A stretch of DNA of 64,000 nucleotides, from the NCBI GenBank assembly GCA_033065855.1, contig JAVXUO010000834.1:62001-126000 (forward strand), in the 5' to 3' direction. The notes beneath the pieces were generated by a model. It made no database searches, was not told where the DNA came from, and saw only the letters and a list, made by a program, of their open reading frames with translations. Both the position numbers and the translations under genes were made by a program. The DNA comes from Escallonia rubra. Its lineage: Eukaryota; Streptophyta; Magnoliopsida; Escalloniales; Escalloniaceae. This document shows positions 1 through 11,200 of this stretch, in pieces (position 1 is the stretch's first letter; the number at the start of each line of letters is the position of its first letter).

Positions 1-527
1 GAGGCGGTGTAGAAGCCGCAGTAGCAGCCGGAGAAGCGGCGGCGTGGGGGTGGAGCGGGGCTGGTGGCGTGGGCCGGCGGTGGAAGGAGCGGCGAGACAA
101 CGATAACAGAAGAGGCTGCCGGCGGAGGCGAGTGGAGTGGTGTGCGGGCAGTGCACTGTTGTAGGAAGGGGAAGGGACAAGAAGGGGGTTGGTTTGGGAA
201 GAAGGAAGATAAGGTCTTGAAAAGTAAACACTTTACCCCCAGATTTATCGGCGGCTAAAATTTGTCGCTAAATAGCATAATCAATCAAACATATTAAAAA
301 TCTAAAGTACTTTGCTTTAAAAAAATTAAAAATCACAAAAATTATTTAGCTAACGGAATATTTTTAGCCAGAAAAATTTTCCTCACAAAAATAATAAATT
401 CTGTTGGTAAAAGCATTTTGCGACAAAAAATTGCACTTGTGTAAATTTGTTTTTTTTATCTTTTGCCAACGAAACGATTCCGTCGATAAAAGTGAAATTA
501 AGTGACAAACTCTATTTCGTTGTAGTG
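1..527. mobile_element. CACTA (En/Spm) element, one terminus plus subterminal region, truncated by window edge
   Basis: The block ends at 515-527 with the inverse of CACTACAACGAAA, the classic CACTA terminal repeat, followed by ATT (528-530) as a possible 3-bp target duplication. Upstream, from about 240 to 510, are several variants of a subterminal word around 'gtcgctaaa' or 'gtcgataaaag' in both orientations, as expected of transposase-binding subterminal repeats. Positions 1-250 are GC-rich, unlike the AT-rich subterminal part, and could be internal element sequence or a captured fragment. The other terminus is outside the window, so size and coding capacity cannot be judged. The family call rests on terminal sequence only. 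Confidence 0.6.
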
Positions 528-1030
528 ATTTAAGTATCATTTTAAATATCACAAAACTATGGTTATGTACTAAAGTACTTTAAAAAGCATATGTAGCGAA
601 TAGTCTTGTAAGATATACCCTATTGAAAGAACTCATGAGTATATATTTTGTTAGCCTCGTGAATCACGTCATTACTCTTATTGATGGTATCAAAGCCAAT
701 ACTTGAAAAATTAGGTTAGGTTGGTTATCCATTCATGTTCTAGGAGGTTGGGACACCAAAATAGATAACTGGCTTGAATCGGATTGATTTTAGTGGGAAT
801 ATGGGCATCATCTAACAATAGCAAGAGTAAGATTATAAGTTATGTGTTACAAAGATTGAGTGTGAGCCCGAGGGCACCCCACAACAAAAATGAGAGATTT
901 TGCGAATGCTAGTATAACACTCTATTTGTGAACTCACATATTAGTGACAAGATACTGATAGCTCAAGAACTCACTAACAAAATCAAATTGAGTAAGAAAA
1001 GTAAATCTCATCCGGAGCCATCAAAATGAA
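528..1030. other. No recognisable gene or repeat
   Basis: AT-rich sequence between the CACTA terminus and the LINE remnant. No ORF with coding character, RNA gene or repeat structure was seen. Confidence 0.4.
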
Positions 1031-4000
1031 CATGAGAAGGCCTATGAGTCTATGACAGAATTGACTGGTCCTTCCCGGCAGCGGTCCTCAAGAAAATGAA
1101 ATTCTCTGACAATTTCATTCGCCTTATTATGTAGGGTGTTTCAACAACTTCCTTTAAATTCTAATTAATGGATCTCCTTCCAGAAGATTCTACCCGTCTT
1201 GCGGGCTTCGACAGGGAGACCCACTATCACATTATCTCTTCATTCTTTGTTTAGAAGTCCTAACTGCCTCACTCATCAATGCACAAGCGTCAGGACATAT
1301 TCCGGGTTTCAAAGTTGGTAGACAAAGCCCGCCAATCAATCACCTGTTATTTGCTGATGACACACTTATTTTCACCACACTATCTATTTTGTCATGTTCC
1401 ATACTCAAAAGCTAAACTAGAAGCCTACTGCCAAGAGTCTCGGCAAACAGATAATCCTTGCTGAGTCCTCTTTATCAATTAGTCTTAACACTAGCGAGGA
1501 AACTGCTATCTCCCCTGCCAATTGCATAGGACTAAAACTAACGAACCTATTTGGCAAGTATCTTAGGTGCTCTCTAGATATTTTTCACTAGAAGGAAAGA
1601 ATTCCTCTTGGACCTCAATAGCACAATCCAAATGCGATGTGCAGGGTGGTGAGGTGTTCTTCTTAATAAGGTTGGTAGAGCAACCCTTATCTCTTCAGTG
1701 CTCTCAACACTGCTCAACTACCACTCCCAGGTCTGCCTAATTCCCAAATCTACATGTAACACGATTAACTCGTTATTATGCAAGTTGTGGCGGACATGGT
1801 CAGAAGTTAAGAACTCAATGCACTGGATCAGGTGGCATTCCTTATGTGCCCCAAAGTCTCAGGGTGGACTTGGTTTCAAGGACATAAAACTAACTAAGCT
1901 TGCTTTATTAGCTAAAACCAGCTGGAGAATTATGAAAGAACATGATAGTTTGCTAGCAAGGGTTTTGACATGGAAATATTGTAATAGATCTAGTTTTTTA
2001 AACAGCCCCACTAAGGGAAATTTTTCTTGGGGATGGAGGGGAATATTGGCGGGACGCCAAGTAATCAATGGTAGGTTGGTACAGGATCCAAAATCTCTAT
2101 CTGAAACGATGACAGGATACCTAGCAAGCCCCGTAGACATCTATCTTCGACGCATGTATCCCATGCGCAGGTATCTCTAGTTAAAGATCTTACTCTAAAC
2201 AACATTTAGAACAAGTGGCTTGTCACGTCAATATCTCCTCCTAAAATAGCAACTCAGGTTCTAGCCATCCACGTCTCTACACACCCGATCAAAGATCTTC
2301 ATGTCTGGAGAGGGGCACAAAAAACGGAGAATATTCTGTCTCATCAGCCTATCATATGCTTTATCAACGTAAAGTGGAATCTCGAAGCCTCCGTGGCATG
2401 CGATCAACAGTATCTCCCTTTACTCCGACACAATGGGTGAAATTGTGGTCATTATCAATTCAATTCCTTCAAAAATGTTGTTCTTCCTCTGGCAAATACT
2501 GTGGGATAAACTCCCACTTTATCACAATTTGCATAGAATCCATATAACTAATTCGGAGACTTGCCCAATATGTCATAATCATGCAAAAATAGTTGAACAT
2601 CTCTTTCTTCATTGCCCTGCGATGAGGCCGATATGGTTCAGGGGACCGTTGAGTCTACACAGTCATACTAATATGGGAACCTCCCCAGCGGATTGGCTTT
2701 AATGCTTGTTTACGCAACCAGCGGACTGGGGGCTTTTCACTGGAAAAAATCATACAATTAGTTTCCACAATCTGGTGCATTTGGATTTATGGAAACAACC
2801 TCATATTTAGGCAATCTCCCTTCCCGCCTTCTCTCGTTATCAATAGTAGTGCAAATCCCACACAGAATATCAACTTGTCCCTTGTCAAACGAATGCCCTA
2901 CAAGATATCACTCAACCCTACTCCCTCTCAAATAATCGACCTTCCAATATCTCTTCATTCTAACCCTCTTCAATTTAACCGCGGCAACACAGACATAATC
3001 AATATGTTCCTAGCAGTATGTTTCAACCAAGATACACTTAAATCTGGGTAAGATTACACTGCTCGACTAAAGGAGGACTTAGACGTGGGTCATCACCGAT
3101 ATCCTTTCTAGCATCTGATTACATTTCTTTTCCAAAGGATTGCTAACCACCACTACCTGGGCTAAAAAGAATAATTTATTGCATATAGTAATGTTAACTG
3201 ACTCTAGATTTTTACTTTTTCAAATATCGGATACGAAAGATATCACTGACACCAATGCACCTATCATGTATGACTTTTGCTACTTATTATTAGACCTGGC
3301 AAACGGGTCGATCCGCGCGGATACGGGTAATACCCGGACGGATCCGGGTAAAAACAGGTCGGGTAATTTATACCCGGATTTTTCCGGGTACGAATATTTG
3401 GGATCCGTACCCTACCCTTGCGGGTAGGGTATTACCCGCGGGTAAGTTATTAAATTTATGATTTTTTTTTATTAACATATTTTTCTCAGAAAACTTTTTT
3501 CCTTCTATTTGGTTATCACAAAAATTCCACCATAATAATCTCAACTCCCAAATTTCCTAACTCAACAAGATCACGGTTCTGTGCATGAAACTTTTAAGAA
3601 CACAAAGTCTAAATGAAGAACAAATTCGTTCGACCCATAAGGATTAAAGTGAGGATAATTATTACATACAAAAAAAAAATTAACACAAATTTTACAAGTA
3701 GGTCTGAAGGAAAAAAAAAAATTTGTAAGCAAATTACACTCCTCGGCAGATCCAACAGCATGGTGAAGGCGTCATAGTGGGTATCATCGCCGATGGACAC
3801 TTCGGTCATGGCGTCGGAGCTGATGAGAGACAAACCGGCGTCGATGAGGTTGACCGGCGTCGGAGCTGATGGGAGATAAACCGGCTGAGATGAGGTGGAG
3901 TTGCGGCTGATCTGGCGGTGGAGCTTGAGAAGAACGATGGGACGCCGTCGATATCACGTGGTCGTCGCAGATCTGACTGGTGGATGAGAGAAAGATCATG

Positions 4001-4440
4001 TGGGAGGCGTCGCGGTTGACAGATAGTGGCGTCGTGGGTGGTAGAGAGCGTCGGCGTGGCTGTCAGTGAGCGGCGGCGTGTGGTGGGTTCGAAGGCAGAG
4101 AGAGAGAGAGAGAGAGGGCGGCCAGTCGCAGATAAGAAGATGGGAAATGATGAAGACAGTGAAATGAAAACCCTAGCACCTTTTATAGATAAAAAAAAAA
4201 CGGGTAGCCCGGGTAATCCGGATTTACCCGAAATTTACGGGTCGGGTCGGTTACGGGTACGATTTCTGCGGATAATGAAAATAGCTACCCGTACCCGGCA
4301 TTTTGGACCGGGTACGGTCCGGGTAACGGGTCCGGGCAACATTTTGCCAGCTCTACTTATTATTAGACTTCGACCAGTTCAATATCGATAAGGCCACGTC
4401 AACACAGACATAATCAATGTGTATTTTGAACATGTATATA
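1030..4440 (+). pseudogene. Degenerate LINE (L1-type non-LTR retrotransposon), RT to RNase H, interrupted by a hAT element
   Basis: Translations in shifting frames give a plant L1-type ORF2. Around 1060-1420 is a reverse-transcriptase core with a readable FADDTLIF catalytic motif near 1350. The thumb/connection region is at 1698-2160. A zinc-binding RVT module with CPIC and HLFLHC signatures is at about 2560-2640. An RNase H-like segment (LTDS..., then MYDF.YLLLD) runs up to 3290 and resumes after the hAT insertion at 4364 (FDQFNIDK). Frames break repeatedly and there are many stops. The endonuclease domain and ORF1 are not visible, so the copy is 5'-truncated. No poly(A) tail or target duplication was identified. 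It is an old, dead copy. Confidence 0.8.
3291..4355. mobile_element. Non-autonomous hAT element (copy 1), complete, inserted in the LINE
   Basis: The element begins TAGACCTGGCAAA and ends with the near-inverse TTTGCCAGCTCTA. It is flanked by a perfect 8-bp target duplication, CTTATTAT (3283-3290 and 4356-4363), diagnostic of hAT transposition. Subterminal regions of about 130 bp on each side are packed with ACCCG/CGGGT words. No transposase domain is seen, so it depends on a transposase elsewhere. On the minus strand, a TATA box (4181-4188), an AAACCCTAG telo-box (4168-4176) and a CT-rich stretch (4102-4118) follow one another. The same arrangement occurs in the copy at 52581-53571. Excising it restores the LINE RNase H reading. 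Confidence 0.92.
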
Positions 4441-4745
4441 GAGTAAATATGTGGCCTTTGTCTAGTGTGAGTAGATGGATTTATTTTTTAAAAGTTGGAA
4501 GTCATGTTACTAATCATGGTATGTCATGATTAGCAAAAAAAAGTTTTATCGGCAAAACCTTTTAACCCATGTATTGTTCTGTGACGGAAGTAAATAATTT
4601 TTAAATTTGTTAAGAACAAAAAAACATTATCCAGAACGAAAATTCAAACAAAATATTTAATTTGCACAAATTAAAAAACAAAAAAAATTGACACCCGCAA
4701 CGTCAGTAACACCAAACTTGGGTAGCTGACACTAAAAAAGTGCGA
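4364..4745. other. End of LINE remnant and AT-rich spacer
   Basis: About 75 bp of LINE RNase H remnant is followed by AT-rich sequence with no gene or repeat that I can name. Confidence 0.4.
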
Positions 4746-5073
4746 GTTTTTTTCCCTAATTAATACATATTTAATACTTAATTACCCACATAAACCATTT
4801 TGAAACTTATTTACTCGCATACCACACTTTTAAAAATCGTTGTTTGAAACCACGTTTTCAAATATCGATTTTTACTTTGAAAATGTGGTTTCAAACAGCG
4901 ATTTCTACTTTAAGATAAAAATCAAGTAGAAATCGATGTTTGAAACAGCGATTTTTACCTTAAAATCGTGGTTTCAAACAGCGATTTTCAAAAGTGTGGT
5001 ATGCGGGTAAATAAGTTTTAAAATTGTGTATATTTGTAATTAAGTATTAAATACGTATTAATTAGGGAAAAAA
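4746..5073. repeat. Foldback (hairpin) element / MITE-like inverted repeat
   Basis: The outer arms, 4746-4784 and 5036-5073, are close inverse complements (poly-T CCCTAATTAATA on the left, TATTAATTAGGG poly-A on the right). Inside, several variants of a 'gtttgaaacagcgattt' word occur in both orientations, so nearly the whole 330 bp can pair with itself. It lies about 170 bp upstream of the start codon of the next gene. No target duplication was found, so it could be a MITE or a locally generated inverted duplication. A transcript would be a long double-stranded RNA and small-RNA source. Confidence 0.65.
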
Positions 5074-5245
5074 CTAAAAAAAAAGTGCGTTAAAAAGAAG
5101 TTGGGAGGAAATGAGTTTGGGTTCGTTAACGTGTCCACGGCCTGTACGCATATTTATTGTTTTGTTGTCCCAAATGGTTCTACAACCACAAAGCTGCACT
5201 CTACCCACATGCCCTTTTCAGAAATTGTTTGCAGAAAACTGAATC

Positions 5246-8200
5246 ATGGTGGTGATTCAGTTTCAGCTTCAGCAACATCCAACCATAACTGATGGGTTTT
5301 CTCACCACCCATTTGCCAATCCACCCCTCTGCAGACGAAGGAGGAAGCTGTCCTTGCATGCACAAGCTCTTCCTTCCAGAACCCAGGTAACCATTTTTTG
5401 CAGCTCTCTCCCTTCCTGTTCTCTTTTCCAGAATTTCATGATCAAATGATGCTGTCAGAGAATTTTGCAGCTACGTTTACATAGATATAAGTTTAATACT
5501 ATTCAAAGTCATTGGAGAAGTTGGTGTTATGATTAGCTAGTTATGGCCTAACAGTTTAAGAAGATTGTACTTCACATTGCTAAATTAGCAACTTTGATTT
5601 TCAAAACAAATGTAGTATTGTGAAGGAATCATCTGCTATAAAAGCTTGCGTTGGGCCTAACATTGTTATCATGCATAACATTCCTTCTCACATTCAAGCG
5701 TTCGAGTGCAATTCGAGAGAAAATTTGATATTGGAAAATAACTTAAGGTGTACCACCATGAACAAATTGAGTGAAAAGTGCACTGTTATGAAGGGGGGAC
5801 TAGGTACGGAAGCAGGAATAATCAAATCCACAACATTGCGCACTGTGAGTGCAGATGCCATATTAAGCAATTATCTGGCTCTAAAAGCTTAGGCTATTAT
5901 TGAATGGACCCAACAACGTTGACATTCTTAACAAGTATAAATAATTCCTTACTTCCACCCTTCTTTTGGTAGAAGGAATAAATCTGAGGAACTGCATTAG
6001 CCCGCACCAAAGGGTGATTAACACCCATCGCACCTAGTTCTATGACATCATTTGATGGATACTTCTACCTTCTAGTTACCATTTGTGAGTGCATATTGCA
6101 CTATAACATACGGGACCAAATGCAAGGGGTAAGAATTGAACTCTAGACCTTGTGAAACCAGAGTCTTATATCATGTTTAAGTTACCATCTGCGGTAAAAC
6201 CTTAAGCTGTTAAAGAATGTTTCAACAATGCATATCATGCTTCAAAGAATATTAGAGATTTTAACGTGTATACATGATACAAACCGTGCTCATGTTACCG
6301 TTATTTGCATGCATGCCAGATGTTTGTAGTTTCCTCTGCCCCCTGAACTAAATGGGTTTAGCTTCCGTGATGTAGAGGATAATGGAGAGTATTTCAGTCA
6401 GTGGAGAAGCTGGTGGCGCTGGTGGAGCACTCTCATATAATGCTTTGAAGAGGTTGGACCAAGTTTGGTCTAGCATTTGCTCTGCTCAGTCAGGTATCAT
6501 CTTTCTACCAATGTTCTCTTCAAATAATTATGGTTGTTTTGGAATGGTGGGACATAACGTCGTTTCAATTATCTGAATTCTATCTCACAGCAGTTCAAGA
6601 ACCGAAACAAGTAGTTTCAAGTAAACCTGGTTTATTTTGCAATTCCGATCTGGCTGAAAAAGTAGCAGATACCTTTGATGTATTGATTTGCGGAGGTACT
6701 TTGGGAATCTTCATTGCCACATCGTTGAGTGCTAAAGGTCTTCGAGTAGGCGTTGTGGAAAGGAATTTGTTAAAGGGGGTAAATCTTTAACTTGAAATGG
6801 TTTAAGGGAGTATATGTGGCATATTATGACGATTGGCTGTACTATATGTATGATATTTTGATAATTCATGATCAGAGGGAACAAGATTGGAATATATCAA
6901 GGAAAGAGCTCTTAGAACTAGTCGACGTTGGTGTTCTGGCAGAAGGGGACATTCAACAAGCCACAACTGCAACTTTTAATCCCGTAGGTTCATAACTTCA
7001 GATATTGCTGAATGTGTTTCTAGGTTCAGCCAAGTTTCAGGTTCAGTCCTATTGCATAATCTGAAAATTAGAAATTGCATTGAAGTGGTTTAATGGCCAT
7101 AATGGAAATGGCTCTTCATGGTAAGCAACACTCCAAGGGCTTGCGTAAAAGCGCTTACTACTTGGTGAGTGCTATAGGCTATGGCTCCCAAAGCCAAGAG
7201 CACTCTCATAGCCAGGAGCTTAAGTGTTCTAGTTTCAGTGGTTAAGCACATTTAATATGTGAGTAACATTGATCAAACTTTCAATTAGCATATGTGTACA
7301 TGATAGTTAGCTCTAAAGATGGTCCAGAAGGTCCCTCATTCTTCAGGAAATTTTGTGTTTGTGACTAAAAGCTAATGTGCGAACTCTTTATGACAAATAT
7401 AATCGCCGCTATTCAATGTTTTCTTTGCTAATTAAGAAGATATGGCAACAAAAAGTTTGCCCTTATGTTGCCTTTTGCACTGTGATACTTTCTGCTAATA
7501 GTGTTTTTCTGTTGGTTCATGGATAAATTTGCAGAACAGATGCGGATTTGAGAGGAAGGGTGAGATTTGGGTTGAAGACATTCTAAATCTTGGTGTGTCG
7601 TAAGTTTCTATAGCTGTTGTTCAACTCTGCTAACCTAATGTTGTTCTGTTAAACAACACCAGAGTTGAAATAGAGTGAAGATAAACTTATCAAAATTATA
7701 ACCAAGATAATAATTTTAGGTTGGGCCATTTGCACAAGGAAAGCCTTATCCACAACGTTAGTCATGTTTAACACGCTTTAAGTGATAAAGTAATCAGGCG
7801 CTGTTGTTATGAATGTTATTGCATTCAGCCCAAACTAGTGGGTGTTAGGTAGAGAGGGCCTTCAAGCTCATACAAGGTTGCGTCCTTCATGTTAAAATCC
7901 CACATCAACTATACATGGGGATTGCAATCGGTTCTTATATATGTTGGGCTTCTCCTCCGGCTTTAATACTTCACGAATAATTTAGGATTTGTTCCTGAAA
8001 GTCCTGTCTCACGCATGGTCGCCCTTAGTGGTTCCCTGCACGTTATTATGCCGAAACTACAGAGATCATACTTCTACAAGCATGGAGGAGGAATTTATCT
8101 GCTCTGTTACCAGTAGAGCATTAAAAAGAAACATCTGTTCTACATGGAGAGTGCTTATTAGAGATTGCATTTTCCATCACAAGCATCCTTCACAATGATG

Positions 8201-11200
8201 GTGGATTCCTTCGTCCAGGACGCATTCATCCGCCTTTTTATAAGCATATCAGGTTTTGTGAAGGGTTAGCACAATACACAAGGCTCCCAGGTCTGGGATT
8301 GTCAAAATATTATGACGGTGCTACTTCAGCTACTTTTGTCCGGTGCACTTGCATTAGTTATGAAGTCCAGCAACACAGCAATCAATTGTTATGCACACAT
8401 CCAGATGAAAGTATCAATGCAGTGAATAAAAGTGAAGAACTTCTTTAAAGTGTGATGATCAACTGTCCTGTCTAATTTTAATTGTATCAAATGAGTTTGA
8501 ACCTTCTTCTCACCAATTTAGCACCATATTACGGACTAAAATCTTTACTTGGTCTTGTAGCAGAACCTATGAAAGCCTTTACCTATGAACCTCTTAATAG
8601 TCAGGTGTTGTCTCATCGAAGGACAAGCATGATAGCAGTAAATGCCTGCCTAAGTTCCACACTTATATTTGGATTCTTTTACCTATAACGTCTGACTTTT
8701 ATTCCAGTTCATTGCGTAGACTACTATTATCCCTTATTACCAGTGAGCTGGTAAGGTTCAGAAATACACTTGCAAAGTAAAGCTATTGAGGAGGTCATTT
8801 TCTTTCTGTATGCATTGAGACTACAAGTTCTCTTTCTAGCTGGTCCTTCTAAGGCACCGACCTTTGCTAGAACCGTAGTAAATTGTCCTTCAACTTTTGC
8901 AGAGGTTATCCAAGCCTAGATTTCTCTTACATATTGCACCATATACATTGTAATAGGTGCAGGCTGCCAAAAGCGAATGTAGCTGATGCTGCATAATTAG
9001 CTAGTGATGCACGGTATTAATGTAACTATGGGTTTCAAATCAAGCACAAGATATAGGCAAGAAGTAAAAAAAAAAAAAGAACACTCAAATGTCATCCTGA
9101 ATATGTGTATAAAGTGCGGTAATAACATTTGGAAGTTAGATGAACACAAAGAGCTCTAGTGCTTGATGTTTTACCACGGAGATTCCCTTGTAATTTTGCT
9201 AGTTGTGATAGCTTCTTCTTGTAGTATTTGTGTATCTTAGTATTCTAAAACTCCTTTGTCATGCTTTTCTATGCATCTTCACTCCTGCCTTAGTCCTCAA
9301 CTTTGTTCATATCTCTCTCTCTCTCTTGTAGGCCTGCAAAGCTTATCGAGACTGTGAAAGAACGTTTTAAATCACTTGGTGGAGTTATCTTTGAGGGATG
9401 CAGTGTATCTAGCATATGTATATACAAGGATGCAGCAGTAAGATTACTTCAGCTGAATATATATTACACCGTATTCCACTTGTGTCCGTTTTTGGATGTT
9501 TTTGTGTATTTTTCCATCTATTTAAGTTAGATTATGTCATTTATTAAGAAGTTGAAATGTATGTTGGATCTGAACACCCTGGATGACCACTTTGCAAGAG
9601 TTTTATACCAAAGCAGAAGATTTGAAATAAGAGTGGGGGAACAGGAATGATCAATTAGTAAAGATCAAATTCAGGATGGGTAATATTAGTATAGTAGTGA
9701 TCCAAAGCATCAGTTGTTTTATTGAATTCACTGGAGATTACTTTAACAATTCTAGTAGAGTCCATTGTTTGACGAACACGCTTTCTCCACAGGTCTTGCA
9801 ACTACTGAAAGGGAAGATATTGTCATCACGACTCATCATTGACGCAATGGGAAATTTTTCCCCCGTTGTAAAGCAGGTCAGGTCTGTCCTGTTGCATAAT
9901 CAAAGTATGAATGCTATTCGTTGTTAGAGGCTATATGCTAAACTGCACTGTAAAATATCTGAATGGAACTTACCTTGGATGGATATGCCGTGGACCTAAT
10001 GAAACGTGTATCTATTGTCAAGACTTGATTTTGCTGCTTCTCTTTCGTTTTGGAAGAAGTCTCAAAATATGATTTTCAACTACTTCTTGTGTTGTGCAAT
10101 TTTGCAGATAAGAAGCGGAAGGAAGCCAGACGGGGTCTGCCTCGTCGTTGGTTCTTGTTGTCGTGGTTTTGAGGAAAATTCTACCAGTGATGTTATATAC
10201 AGTAGTGCTGAAGTGAAGCCGGTTGGAGAGTCAAAAGCGCACTATTTCTGGGAGGTAAGATATTTTTTCTTGTATAATGCTTGTCTGTGCTTCATCAAGA
10301 CTATCTAGTGCATGGAAAACAGCACCTTATTTTTGAAGATTGAGCTTTCTTTGGATGATTCACAGGCATTCCCTGCTGGCTCAGGCCCCACAGATCGAAC
10401 TACGTATATGTTCACTTACGTCGATCCTCATCCAGGGTGTCCAAAGTTGGAAGAATTACTAGAAGACTACTGGAATTTGATGCCTAATTATCAGGTTATT
10501 TATTTCTTAATTCCTGCTATTGCTTGTCACATATTGTGTCTATAAAGTTGCATACTTGTGTCTTCTTCGTAAGGTTGCTTTCTCTTCAATACTGTTAAGT
10601 TACCACTTGCTCTAAAAAGCCTAAGCTGTTAGAGAATGGGCCCAACAATATTATCATGCTTAACACTCCCCCTCACGTGCAAGCCCCCAATGGCACGTGG
10701 AGAGATAAACCAAGGATAAACATGTCAAGGTGCACGCTGCCTAATTGCACAAATAAATTGAGTACAATTTGCACTATTGTGAAGGGGGGACCAAACATAC
10801 AAGCGGGAAGAATCTAAAAGTCTAAACCAATATTTTGCCAAACCAGAGCTCTGATACCATGTTAAGTTATCACTTGGTCTAAAAGCTTAAGCCGTTAGAG
10901 GATGGGACCAACTATGTTATCATGCTTAATGCATATTAAAATCATCTTCATCTACGTCATCCATTTAGCTACTAAAAGTTCAAGTAGATAATGGTTTCTC
11001 AACGGAGAAAGCATCAGCAAACTTTGCAAACTTAGAAAGTGTATCTTGTCTTAACAAGGAAAAAAGAAAGTGAAAGTTGCTGCTGGTTATGTTTATGTTA
11101 TATCCCTCTGTGCTTCACTTCAGAACGATCATGTTTCATGAGGGGTTATATTTGGACCAGGGTATGCTGCTGCTGACATTTGAATTCAATTGATGTGATG

